In this document: in pieces, positions 29,620 to 40,204 of the stretch
Position numbering within the stretch: the stretch's first letter is position 1
How the letters are laid out: each line of letters opens with the position of its first letter
NCBI GenBank assembly: GCA_037349105.1
Contig: JAYJMM010000027.1
Location: forward strand, 1,054,001-1,118,000
DNA: 64,000 nucleotides
Origin: Limnomonas spitsbergensis
Taxonomy: Eukaryota; Chlorophyta; Chlorophyceae; Chlamydomonadales
Direction: 5' to 3'
Translations under genes and position numbers: made by a program
The notes under the pieces: model-generated
What the model was told of the DNA's origin: nothing
The model's database searches: none
The model's input: only the letters and a program-made list of their open reading frames with translations

Positions 29620-30911
29620 TTCTACAGGCAATTAACGAACCGCACGGTCATGCAAGCGTGCTGGCGACACCCTCTACAAGATCTGCTAACGCTAGGCTTC
29701 TGCCCCCTTGTTCCTACTGCAATCTGGTGAGGGCTTTGCAAGTCAAGATCGGATGGCAGGTACAGTACTATGCAGGTTAGGCCTCGCCTTCCTGCTTTTC
29801 TGCTCACTAGTTTCAATCTGGCGGAATCCTCCTTCGCCCTTTCAGTTCTTCCCACCTTGCTGGCCGGGCTGCTTCTAGATGTCTCACGTCCCGCGTGGAT
29901 GTCGCACGCCCTGCGTGGATGTTGCATCTTTGCGTAGTGTCCGCTCAGCTCTGCGTTCCTGCGGGGATCCTTTGGCACACCCACAAGATTTCAAACTTGG
30001 ATGTTATATCCACAAGTTCACTTCTGTCAATGATGAAAAATTGGATCCACCTGATCTCAATCTGCAGTCACACAGGAAATTATCTGCTGGGTGTATAAAT
30101 CCACAGCCAGATCTTCAAGCCACTCCTGGACTCAACACTAAGCTGCCACGCTCAGTGATTCTCAGAGTTTAACTTGGCAATCTCTCTCTGGAGATTACCA
30201 CAGCAAAGTGCAGTTCAAACGCTGTCCAAGGTCGTTTGCATGCAAACAAATTTCCAATTTCGCTGCACAAGCACCTTTAGCAGGAATTGGCAAATTAAGC
30301 TGATCAGGCTAAATCCACTTCGTCCCTTTCTAAAGGACATGCGATGTGCGCTTCAGGTCCGTGGCGGACTTCTTTCCTCACGGCAGTGATGGACGCCTAC
30401 GGGCAGGCTCAGTGACTCTTCACTGGCTGCGAGTGCTCAGCGAGTTAAGCAGCTAACTGGTTATTTGTATGTATAACAATTGACTTAGGTAGCGTAGGCC
30501 TTCTGGCCGTCTGGGCGCGATCCAGCTGGGCTATGTTAAGGGGCACTTACCGCGCGACTCGCGGTGAGGGTGACGGGACGTAGACTGCGTACTTCTTCTT
30601 CTGCAGGGTCTCGGCTCTCTTACTGGGGTACTTGTCTCCAGCTATCTCAGCTGAGGCTGAGCTAGGCTTGACTCTGGTTAAGGTACTGACTTATGTGTAA
30701 GCTGTAGGTCTCATACGAGGATGACGGCCGGTGCTGATTACAATAGAGGTCTGTCCTTTAGAAAGGGACGAAGTAACTAGTTTAGGCAATTGCCGGGATA
30801 CAGGGACCCGGCAGGCCCAATTCAGAGTACGGATCATACTCAATCACCCTGCGTAAGCGGGTTTCTAGGTCTCAATTCAAATCCGGAGACTCCGCAGAGA
30901 AGCTGCGGAGT
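29620..30911 (-). mobile_element. Copy 1 leader or LTR
   Basis: On the reverse strand this begins AGCTTCTCTGCGGAGTCTCC near 30911 and is shared with 43445-44700 of copy 2 along its whole length. It contains CTTCGTCCCTTTCTAAAGGAC at 30318-30338 and its exact complement at 30763-30783. It could be the 5' LTR plus untranslated leader of copy 1. Since copy 2 ends just upstream (31115), it could also serve as the remains of a 3' LTR of copy 2 in a tandem array. No primer-binding site could be fixed. Copy 1 has TTTCTA where copy 2 has a TATAAA. Confidence 0.55.
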
Positions 30912-30917
30912 CCCCGA

Positions 30918-31041
30918 GGCCGCCAACTGCGGTCTAAACGGTTCTGTCACGTATACTGTAATATACTGTGACACACATGAACACATATTTTTTACACATT
31001 TTTCTCTCCATACCATAAACAACCTAAAATAATCCATCAGC
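30918..31041. other. Spacer between copy 2 and the copy 1 leader
   Basis: A short A/T-richer stretch (GTATACTGTAATATACTGTG, then ACACATTTTTCTCTCCATAC) with a small inverted repeat of CTCCGCAGAGAAGCTGCGGAG at its left edge. Not shared with copy 2. It separates the leader from the perfect foldback. Confidence 0.5.
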
Positions 31042-31114
31042 GTTCCCCACCCCCCCATATGGCGAAATTCTCAATTCGTAAATCGTATTTTCGCCATATG
31101 GGGGGGTGGGGAAC
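31042..31114. repeat. Perfect 26-bp foldback closing the reverse transcriptase fragment
   Basis: GTTCCCCACCCCCCCATATGGCGAAA (31042-31067, read in two parts) is repeated exactly inverted at 31089-31114 around a 21-base loop. The coding match of the RNase H region ends at its outer edge. Confidence 0.9.
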
Positions 31115-32265
31115 TGGACGGGATGTCCGCATTCTGGTGGCATGCTCCTGAGCGGTGGACAATGGTAATGTCCAGCTCTATATTCCAGCCCTCTGTCATC
31201 ACACTGTCCTAGCACGGCGCCAATGCCATGCTTAGAGAAGTCAGAGTACAACAAGAAGGGCCTTGGCGGCCCACGGCCATCCGGCCCTGTCCCACTGTAA
31301 TCCGGCATGCGCAGGACTCTACTGCCCTCGCACATCTCCGTTTTGATCAGCTGGAACGCCTGTGACCCCACACAAACGGGACCCCCTTGAACAGCAATGC
31401 GTTGATGCATGCCGCCTTTTTCGAGAAGTCCGGGATGTAGCACCGGTAGAAATCCAAGAATCTTATGACTTCCTGGATGTTTTTTTACCGTTGCCGGCTC
31501 TGGCAACGCCATAACCGCCGCTATCTTAGCCGCGTGCGGCGTGAGCCCCTGGACTTGTCGGGGTGTGCCCTCAAACCGACATTGTGGAGCATGTCCAACA
31601 TCAGCTCCACATGCCTGATGTGTTCTGCCGGTGTATCGCTGTACACCAGCACGTCATCAATGAATGCCACGCAAAAAGCACGCAGGCCTGCCCTGGAAAT
31701 CTCTTCTTCCATCATACGCTGGAAGAAGGGAGGCCCATTACGCAGCCCAAAGTTGAGCTTGGTGTACATCCAAAGCTCAGGACCCATCCAAAACGCTGTC
31801 TTAGGCTGGTACTCAGCCTTGATAGGGATCTGCATGAACCCCGACCTAAGATCCACCTTGCTGAATATCTTGGCCGTCCCCAGGTTTTGAAAAATAGTCT
31901 CCATCCTGGGGATGGCAAACTCCTGCTTAGCCGTACGCAGGTTCAACCTGCGCATATCGTGCGCTATACGGTGGTCAGTCCACTCGCCCATCTCAGCACT
32001 CTTTTGGCTGCTACCACTGAGTTGGCTGCAAACTTGATAGGCCCCCCCTGGGGCACCTTGACGATGACACCTGCCTGTATCATAGGTTGGCACATTTCCT
32101 TACAGATGGCCGCCTTGGGAGGCGGCACGTCCCTGGACTTCTGAAAGCACGAACTGACCTCGTCTTCCAAAGCCAGCGTAAACTCACCCTGCGTGCCGTA
32201 GTAGCCGGGTAGATCCTCCATTGAGTAAGCAAATGCTCCTTGGCGGCCCCTGAGGCTCTACTCAA
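31115..32265 (-). pseudogene. Copy 2: Ty3/gypsy-type reverse transcriptase and RNase H
   Basis: Starts FAYSMEDLPGYYGTQGEFTL on the reverse strand, then IQAGVIVKVPQGGPIKFAAN, a frameshift near 31975, HDMRRLNLRTAKQEFAIPRM, FSKVDLRSGFMQIPIKAEYQ, LNFGLRNGPPFFQRMMEEEI and the catalytic box FIDDVLVYSD at about 31635-31664. After another shift near 31545 the connection and RNase H start follow (RPFLLYSDFSKHGIGAVLGQ, about 31200-31250; SDFS replaces the usual TDAS). The order and motifs are those of Ty3/gypsy polymerases. Two frameshifts inactivate it. No integrase follows; the match stops at the foldback at 31114. Confidence 0.85.
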
Positions 32266-32289
32266 GGCTTTCCTGCTGTTCCGCCGTGA

Positions 32290-33400
32290 AGTCAGAGTGC
32301 TTGCCCAGCAGCCACCCCTCCTATGTTTTGACGTACTCCGAGGGTGGTTCCACCACTCCCCCCGGCTGGAACATGTCTATCATCTCCGCCACCTGCGGGT
32401 CGTCCTCCACGGGCGGCGCTTCCTTGCCAGTGCTGTTGCTGCGTTGTAGTCCTCATGCTGGCTGTAGGCGCCCCCAGCCCTGCTGGCACCCCCCATAGGG
32501 ATGACAGCTGGCGGGCGCAACCAGGCAGATGTAAGCTTTGCTGCTGCTTCCCGACTGGACACAAACGCCCCCTGGCTCACCGTGAACCCTCCACCTCGTA
32601 CTCCTTGCCCGGTGACTCGCGCACCCGGGACACGCACCGACAGCAGGAGCCACACCAGTACCAGCTGGAGCGTCCCCGTAAGGAGCCCCTTGAGTGCTGT
32701 ACAAGTGAGGAGTCCCCTGCATGCTGGCGGCTGCCGCGCAGTCTCCTGCGGCTGGTGCGCTATGGGCTGCGTTACCTGTGGCTCCGCAGCTGGCTCTGGC
32801 CTCTGCTGCTCTCTGGCCCACGTGATCTCCAGGTCCACCTGGCTGATCCTGACCGGTGGTACTGGGCAATCCACTCCTGGCCTGATGCCGCAGTCCCTGT
32901 CCGCGGCCTTCCTCTGCGCCTTCCTTGCGCGACGCCTAGCCTTCCTTGACTTCTTCCCCTGCAACTCAGCCGTGTCAGCTCAGGCTGCGTCGGCCCCTTT
33001 TGGCCACGCCCCTGTATTTGTCCCTTGCGGCCTTTTGCCTGCTGCCCCTGCTTGTGAGCGGGGCGCGGCGCTTCCCTGCTGCCGCCAGCGCATGCGGACC
33101 CTTCTGGTCCCGCGCACTGTCTCCTGCCTCTCCTAGCGTTGGCAAGCTGCATAGCCTGATAGTCCACACCGCTGGCCCGTGCTGGATTGCGCCAATGTTT
33201 CGGCCAACCATCAATTGGCCTACCCTGGCCAGGCTTGACCCCATCTGCATACGCTTGTGCCAGCACGCTCCCAAAAGTCAGGATCTGTGTGCGCTGGACA
33301 GCATACATGGATCCTTGCCTGGGCCCGCCGCCTGCGATCCTGTACCATTCCCTGATACGCAGAGGCTGCCTGTCCTTATCCTTAGCCACGGCCGCCTCGT
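32290..33400 (-). pseudogene. Copy 2: linker between the double knuckle and reverse transcriptase
   Basis: Reverse-strand frames give RIREWYRIAGGGPRQGSMYA, VQRTQILTFGSVLAQAYADG, a basic Gly/Gln/Arg-rich stretch, and then VRISQVDLEITWAREQQRPE. The last block is also present in copy 3 near 54890. Next to the polymerase are QPGGVVEPPSEYVKT and EGWLLGKHSDFTAEQQE. At least three frame changes. No domain is recognised; a linker or nucleic-acid-binding basic region is plausible. Confidence 0.5.
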
Positions 33401-33469
33401 TTTCCCATCGTATCTCCCAGGCGCACTGCAGTTCACCTGGCAGGTCCAGACCTTAAACTGCCCGTAACA

Positions 33470-34450
33470 CTACAGCCCTTTCGCTAGGCAGCTCCTCTTC
33501 CCAGGCGCAATACCATTTGCAGCCTTCTGCCGCGTCCGCGGCCAACTGCAGTTTCCTGATGATACCCAAGGGCATGTCCCCCTCTGGGCACTTCTTGGCC
33601 CGATGGCCGCTCTGGGAGCAGATGATGCACCTGCCTGACAGCCCCTCAGGTACTGGACATGCAGGGAAATCATGCCCCTTCTTGCCGCATCTCAGGCACG
33701 GCTCCCCAGTAGCCGAACCATGGCCCCAGGCTGGCGGCGCCGTGTCGCTGCACCTGTAGCAAGCTCATAATCCTCTAAGGCTGCCACCGATGCCCATTGT
33801 GCCTGCGCACGCATCACAGACGGTACATCGGCACCTGCAACACCTTCTGCTGGTCCCTTCCGCTGTGTCTAAGTTGACCATGCACCCCAGGCACTGCTGA
33901 GGCGCGGTTGTGACACTCGGGCACCGCGGCTCCTTGCTGCTAGCCTTGTCGCCCCTGCGGTCTAGCTCCCCGCTGTCACCGCTGTGGCTGGTTTGGCTGC
34001 CAGCCTCTATGGCTGAGCTCCAGCCCAGCCCTCTGGCCTGGGCGGATGCCGCACAGGCGCCTGGCTGCTGCTGGGGCCCTCCCGGCCACTGCAGTCTGCC
34101 ATCGCTTGTGCCGCCCCTTCGCCCTCTTCATTGCCTGAGCTTGCACTGTCCGTTCCCGCACCATGAGTACAAAGCTTCCTGGTGATGTTGCCTGGTAACC
34201 ACAACACCCCCTGCTTCTCTCAGGATTTGACCAGTTTTGCAAGCTGATGCTTCATTGCACCCAGGTTGAGGCAGATTTCGTCGGCGTATACCAGAGCCCC
34301 CTGCTCCGGTCCCCTGCTGCTGCCCCTCCTGGGCGCCTCCCTGAGCTGGCGCACCCTCTGGTCCAGCCCTGTTTGCAGCTGCAGGATGGCTGCATTGAAA
34401 CTCGCTTCCTGCTGACATGCTCTCTCCATGAGCTCGGGTAGCATGCTGAA
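33470..34450 (-). pseudogene. Copy 2: double CCHC zinc-knuckle region
   Basis: The reverse strand encodes two knuckles close together: CLRCGKKGHDFPAC and CIICSQSGHRAKKC, both CX2CX4HX4C, spanning 33588-33698. They are followed by PEGDMPLGIIRKLQLAADAA and WYCAWEEELPSERAVVLRAV. Upstream is a Gln/Glu-rich helical segment (ELMERACQQEASFNAAILQL at about 34400). Paired knuckles bind single-stranded nucleic acid in many Gag proteins. Here they lie far downstream of Gag and directly upstream of the polymerase, which is unusual. Only copy 2 in this window retains this part. Confidence 0.7.
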
Positions 34451-34535
34451 GCGTTATTCTATTGTCCTGACGTCGTCCTCCTCCTGACCTCTGTCCCCTC
34501 AGCTTTTTTCTGCTGGTATTCCAACACGTGCCTGG

Positions 34536-35540
34536 CTACACACATGCACTCCAGCTGCCTGTCCGACCGCGCTCTGGCGTCGTCCCGGTCTTCCCCCTAT
34601 GAGGGCTCATCCTCGCTTCACACTTCAAACCCCCTAACACTGTCGTCTCCGCCGTTGTTGCCCGCCAGCTGTTGGGTGATGACTCCCTCAGATTTCCTTT
34701 CTCTGAGGGCTGCCATGCTGGCAACCGACTCCTCTTCCAGATCTTCCAGGGCCTGGTTGTATACTTGCCCCTCCTTGGGTCCGGATCTGGCTTTGGCAGG
34801 GTCCTCATTCTGAACAGCAGGCTGGCCTCAACCATGGCTATGCTGCTGGCGACCGATTCCTGGTCCGACTCATGCAGACCCATTTCTTCCTTTCTTTGGT
34901 CATCCAGCTGGCCCACAAAGCTCCTCGGTGTTGCCGTCCAGCGCCTAGTGCTGTACCTTGCTGGGTCACCCCAGGGTTCCCTTGCCCATGCTTGCACCGG
35001 CGCGCTGAGACGGGCACCCCCTGGTCTGTCACTGCCTGTCCCACATGCCGCTGCGTCCCATGAAGCTGAGGTTTGTGGGGCCGCTGCCTATCGCGGGTTT
35101 ACCCCCACTGCGGACTGGCGCGCCCCATGCTCAAGCTCCCTTTCGAGCCTGCGCCTCCTCTCCTCGAGGGCGGCCCTCTCCCAATTTACCTTGCTCACCC
35201 ACTCCTGTCGCATCTGTTCCATCGCCTCCTCGAGTCTCCGCCATGGACTCCCTGGTCCTGGGCCCGTGGCGGCTGGCTCCTCCATCTTGTCTACATCCTG
35301 GGCCTCTGCCCTAGTCATGCTGGCCTGGTCCTCAGGGTAATGAGCTCTGCCTGCGTACCACTCCTCCTCTGACTCTGAATCATCCACCAGTGGTGGCAGC
35401 CCTTCCAAAGGGTATTAGCTCTCCCCACCTAGTATACTCGTGTCCTCATGGCTAGGATAACACCCCTCGCGGAACCCCAGGTTCCTGCGGCCGGGTTCCC
35501 CTGCACCCATCCTTCTATTATCGCCTGCTCCCTGAGAAAT
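34536..35540 (-). pseudogene. Copy 2: acidic/coiled segment before the double knuckle
   Basis: Reads LPPLVDDSESEEEWYAGRAH, then GSPWRRLEEAMEQMRQEWVS and AALEERRRRLERELEHGARQ, with a tail SFVGQLDDQRKEEMGLHESD. It aligns with copy 3 at 53780-54450 (LPSLVEDSESEEEGYAGGAP; LEEELVQLQHEWMNSVSQRR), which keeps a longer uninterrupted frame. A second coiled coil is likely from the heptads. Confidence 0.6.
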
Positions 35541-36580
35541 TGCCCCGTTGTTGGTAGGTACCAATACTAATACTGGTAGGTACCAACTGTCCCTTGAGAT
35601 AATCAAACGCAAACACAATGGGCTTAAGGAGTCCACTTGACAGAATCACCAACTCCAATAAATATATGTGTTGAGATAACTTGGCCATGCTGAGGGGCCT
35701 GCCTCTAATTTTTTGAGGATGTTATATTGCAGTGCTGGCCTCCATAGCTGAAGTATTACCTGATGTAAAGCCTAGGGTTGTGACTCTGAAACCACCAGTG
35801 CTGGTTTTTCCCATCCTCTCGCAAAACCAGTCCTCGACAGATCTGGCTGGCTCAGCTCAGATAAGAAGGGGGGCCTAGAATAAAGGACATGACAATCAAG
35901 ATGTGTGAATAAAGAGTGGACACCTGATTTAAGGCATTCTGGAACTCAATGGCAGTGATATGGGAGCTTGCATGGCTGAGGGGCTGCATGGGGCAAGGGG
36001 CATGGCTTCCTGACAAGCCACCTTTGTCCCAAATTTGCAGCCTCTGGAGTGGGGAATGGTGCAAAAATTGGGTGGGCAGTCTTAATGAGCTACTCTCAGG
36101 CTCTCTGAATCACCAGACATCATAGCAATCAGACAGGTATGGAATGAATTCCAATCCATCAAACACAGCCCTGATGTGGGCCACATGGAAGGCCATATCT
36201 GCATTATGGATTGGCCAAATGAACCAGGGAAGGTGGCAATGCCTCCGTCTTTGCCCCACCTACACCCATTTAAGGATCTGCCTTCACCGGGTTTGGGCCA
36301 CATTTCAGGCTCAGCCGCCGCAATCTTGGTACCCAACGGGACAGTTTTTGGCATCTAACTGCCATTTGGATTCAAATGATACCCCAACAGACCTCAATAA
36401 GCCGTGTATGGCAAGCTGATTACAGCACTTGACGATGTAGCAACACACCAGGTCGATCGAGGCAGTTCCTAGAGAGATTACTTCAAATTGCAGTTGGTAC
36501 TGCTGGTGTGAACCAGGTTGGGACGGCGGGTCAAACCTCAGTACCCCTAAAACGTGTCGATACATCTGACCCGCCCTGAA
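35540..36580. other. About 1 kb of foreign DNA inside copy 2
   Basis: Between ARSPF (36580) and the block GAGEPGRRNLGFREG (about 35510) the sequence is unrelated to the element: lower GC, T- and A-rich runs, no family protein blocks. Copy 3 is continuous across this point with VERLEACVHQWVRWERRAWR and more. No terminal repeats or target duplication were found at the edges, so it may be an insertion or a replacement. Confidence 0.55.
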
Positions 36581-37400
36581 CGGCGAGCGCGCCAGCTCTT
36601 CTTCTCCTTCCCGCATGGACCCATCTCCTGGTGACAGCTGGGTCCCATATGGCCACGTGGGGTAGTCTGCCATATCCACAGGCGCCCACTGATCATCCAC
36701 TCCCCACACATACCGCATGGCTGCTGGCAGCTGTCCATGCAGCAGGACCCTTTGCAGCGCCATCATCATGACTGCCCACGTTGCTGGGTCTGCTCCCTGG
36801 CATGCGTGTGCGCGTGGAACTCCGCCTCCTCAACCGACGCGCACTTGGTAATTGCTACGTTCCCTTCGCTCCTTGCGAACAATATGACCGGCTGGTCATC
36901 CCTAGTTGCGTGCATGTGGATCCATGCCGATGAAACAGGCATCTCTCCCTACTGCACCTCCTCGTAGCAGTACGACACTAGCTGCTGCACCGGGATGTCT
37001 GCTCTGGCTTCCCCAGGAGCCAGTCCCCACGGTACAGCTTGGCCCGCCACCACCCTTGGTATGAGGATTGCCGCCTCAATCGTATCCTCGCATCGCCTGG
37101 GCATGCCGAAGTGGCAAAGCCCGGCACCGTCGTAGCTCCCCACAGCCGACCCGTCGCCCCTCATGTGCCCTCCTGCGGCTATTGCATGCACGGGTACATA
37201 GAAGGCGTAGCCTCTCAGGCCGGGATTTTCCATCAGCTGATGGACATGAACCCTGGCAGCGCGCCTTGCCACGCTCCCTTTGTGCGTGCGCTGTCAGGCA
37301 CCTCAGGGCGCGCCCTTTCGGCTGCAGCCACTGCTGCAATGCCTTCTCTGATCTCATGGCCCACAAGCTCATGAACGCAGTATGCATAGATGGGGTGTGT
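36580..37400 (-). pseudogene. Copy 2: end of the central domain
   Basis: Reverse-strand blocks GYAFYVPVHAIAAGGHMRGD, IPRVVAGQAVPWGLAPGEAR and IPVQQLVSYCYEEVQ. Then, in another frame, AGSDPATWAVMMMALQRVLL-like sequence followed by AAMRYVWGVDDQWAPVDMAD and EGEEELARSPF. They match copy 3 at 52500-53190 block by block. Frames change near 36960 and 37270. Confidence 0.6.
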
Positions 37401-37403
37401 CCA

Positions 37404-38865
37404 CTACCGCTGCATGTACTCTGCCATCACCGTTCCGGGCGGGATGTACCCCTTAATTGTTGCAATCAGCAGCACTGCTGTCACTGCGTCCCACGGAAAG
37501 ACCAGTATGGCATCTGCCTGCGTGGCAGCCCTCGTGCTGACGCATATCTGCTCCCTGCCTGCCAGGAGCCTATGGTTTTGCAACCTACACAGCCCGTCCT
37601 TGTAATTCGCTGCCAGCGTGATCATGGCCTGCGTGGTTGACGCCTCTGGCAGCTCTTCCCCCAGGCGGTACCATTGCACAAAGCTCATGCTCGCTGGCGG
37701 GCTAGGCGGTCCTGGCCTGGGTTTAATGCGCTCTCTGCTGCTAGACCTGTCGCGGCGGTCCTCACCAGTCTGGTCATACTGTAAATCCTCGTCCCATCCA
37801 GCGGAACTCCTGTCCCTGCTGCTCCTGCTGCAGTTGCGGCCCTCTGGCCATCTCGGCCCATCCTCCAGGGCTGTACATAGAGGTGGTATTATGATGGGTC
37901 CTGACGGGCCCCGCCGTGTCCTCCTCCTGGCTCATTGCTGCAGCCCCCCGGCCCCTTGAGCGGCGAACCCGCACGCTGAGTTGATCAAGGGTCTTGGCGG
38001 CTGCTCCCGCTGCCTCGCTATCTGTGTCGCTTTGGCCACCCGGTGTACCTGGACATAACAAGGTGGACCCCTCCTCAGGCACTGGCGTATCGCCCCGAGG
38101 CTCTGAGTCTCTATCAGCGGTATCGAAGCTGTCCCCACTGGAACTGGCTTCCCACTCTTCTACTCCGTGCGGGTGCATTGCCTCCCACACAATTCTGTCA
38201 ATCGCATCCATCTGGACATGGTAGTCCACCCACTCCTTGTCCATGAATATCTGTAACAAGCTGGTCCACCCCTCACACGGGGCCGGGCACCCCCTGTGCG
38301 GGAGGTCCCTCAGGAACCCAACTGCGTGTTCAATGGATCTGGCTGACCCTGCTGGCATAGTACCGTAATGGTTCATTGCCAGTGATTCCACCGCCATCTT
38401 CCAGGGGTGCTTTTGCTGGGCCACCTGCCCCTCTGGCACCCCCTGGAAGGCCACGTGCACTTCTGCCACCTGGTTTCTCTCAACCTGGGCCATGCTTGCG
38501 TCCTGGTCGTATCCCCCGTGGATAGACACTAGGCAAATGTGCCCCCCTTGACCTGCCTACCTGGGACCCTCTGGCTGCTCTGCTGGCCCCGGCCATCCTG
38601 GCGGGCCTGACAGCGTGCTTGGGCCCGCTGCAGCCTGCTGCTCCCTCCAGTCTTCAAACGAGACTCATTGGGCCGCTTCATAGGCCTGCCTCATCAGCTC
38701 ATCCGAGCCCACCTGGCCGCGGCCAGGTCCCCTGGCCTCCCAGCCCCGCTATGGGCCTGCTGGTCCCCGCAGCCGGTCAAGGCGGCTGCCCTCGCTTGTT
38801 TGCAAGGCGTCCCATTGCTCTGGGCACGCATTTGCAAAGTGCCCTGGCCGTAAGCACTTGAAGCA
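37404..38865 (-). pseudogene. Copy 2: CCHC knuckle and central domain
   Basis: Opens with CFKCLRPGHFANAC (38824-38865), a normal CX2CX4HX4C knuckle. It continues through GPPGWPGPAEQPEGPR, VPEGQVAQQKHPWKMAVESL, CPAPCEGWTSLLQIFMDKEW and FVQWYRLGEELPEASTTQAM, then FPWDAVTAVLLIATIKGYIP. Stops interrupt near 38530 and 37770. The blocks are the same as in copies 1, 3 and 4. Confidence 0.65.
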
Positions 38866-38889
38866 ATCTCCCCCATCGCGGGGTCCGAG

Positions 38890-40204
38890 GACGTTATGTC
38901 TTCCTCCCGTCCAGCCGCGCACTGCATGGGCCCTGCCCGGCGGACTCTGGCCCTCCTCCTGTCCTGCTCGTTCTCCTCGCGCCTTTGCGCCCTAGCTTGG
39001 CCCCCTGAGCCTCGCTCCTGGGACCTGCCTCTAGGCTGGCTCCTCCGCTGCCCTCCTGGGCTCTCCTCTCGCTGTCCCCAGAATCTTTCGATGCCCTCCT
39101 TGCTGGCCGACCGATGCCTCCTGCCCCTGCCCTTTTCGTCAGGCGGGTTGCGTGCCCTGGTGGCCTGTTCTGACCGCTGGGTCCTAGCCTCAGGTGTGGG
39201 CACCACCTCGTGGTGCTCCCCAACTTGGACCCTCTGGGCGCACCTGCTGCGCTCTCTGTGCTCCTGGGCCCTTTTAGCAGCAATGGGAGCTGTCCCCATC
39301 CGCTGCGCGCGGGCATCCTCACTGGCCCCCTTGGCCCTGTCGTCGTCCACTGGTCCTTTGTGACCAGGGTCATTTTCAGCCACCCCCTGTCGTTCACCCT
39401 GACCCGGGTGCTCGTTCTCCTCGTCCGTGTCACTCTCCCAGGGAGACGTCGGACGGAACATCTCCTGGATGCAATGTCGACAGGGACTGGGGGCGGGACG
39501 CCCTCGGCGCTCCCCATCCCGTGGTTCAGCGGCTGCCCCGCCTGCTGATCTCCAATGGACTTGTACATCTCTCGCAGCTGATCTGTGCGCAATATGTACT
39601 GCTGCTGCACCTCGGTGAGCCGTTCATTTGCATCCTGTATGCATGTCCACCTGGCCTGCTGCAGGCTCAGGTTTTCCACTGAGTCAGCCGCATGGCGGTA
39701 CATCTGCTCTTCCTTCCTTTTCAGATCTTTCTGCAGGACCTGCACGTGGCTGCGCAGCCTGTCCGTTTCCCAGGACTTTTTGATAGGTGGTGCCTCCTGG
39801 GCCCTCTCCTCCTCTTCTTCTCCCTCCTTGTCCTCACTGCCAGGCTGTTCCTGGCCGCGGTCCGCGTTACCGCGCTGGCCTTTCGCGCCCTGCGCTTTGC
39901 ATCCCGCTCCTAGGGTGACTCCCCCATCACCACCCTTGGTTTCTTGCGTCTGTGCGCTCGGCCCTCCACTGTTCTTTGACCCAGCCGCGGTTGGCGGTGT
40001 CTCCACAGTGTGCCTGCTCCGGCTGTCTTCCTGCTGCGGCCTGGGCAGCTGCTCATCACCGGCCCGCTCGCCTCTGCTGGGCACTCGCACCTCCGAGCGC
40101 AACGTTGGTCCTGATATTGCAGGCTCTCCCTGCTGCAGCCTCGCCGTAGGCCACCCTCGGCTGTGCTGCCAGCGAGGCAACCTGGGCCTCTGGGACTTCC
40201 GCAT
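38890..40204 (-). pseudogene. Copy 2: coiled-coil region
   Basis: A 436-codon frame. After a charged linker (EEEEERAQEAPPIKKSWETD) comes the heptad region VLQKDLKRKEEQMYRHAADS, VENLSLQQARWTCIQDANER and LTEVQQQYILRTDQLREMYK. The second half shifts frame near 39480. It aligns with copy 1 (23177-24454) and copy 4 (62355-63209) and closely resembles the latter. Confidence 0.6.

Larger units (their letters stand above)
20807..30911 (-). mobile_element. Long retroelement, copy 1 (truncated 3' of the central domain)
   Basis: Runs on the reverse strand from the leader start near 30911 down to about 21432. Order: leader, Gag N-terminus, Gln/Pro repeats, capsid-like domain, CCHC knuckle, protease, atypical Cys/His motif, coiled coil, CCHC knuckle, central domain. 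It lacks everything beyond, including the reverse transcriptase. It keeps the best Gag-protease region of the four copies, with only single in-frame stops and two or three frameshifts. Confidence 0.8.

Noticed and set aside
31115..31200. Integrase downstream of RNase H in copy 2
   Set aside because: Looked for an HHCC finger and DDE-type blocks toward lower coordinates; the homology stops at the foldback and the copy 1 leader follows.
32340..33470. Forward-strand frames of about 200 codons opposite copy 2
   Set aside because: Ser/Leu/Cys-rich shadows of Gln/Gly/Arg-rich reverse coding.
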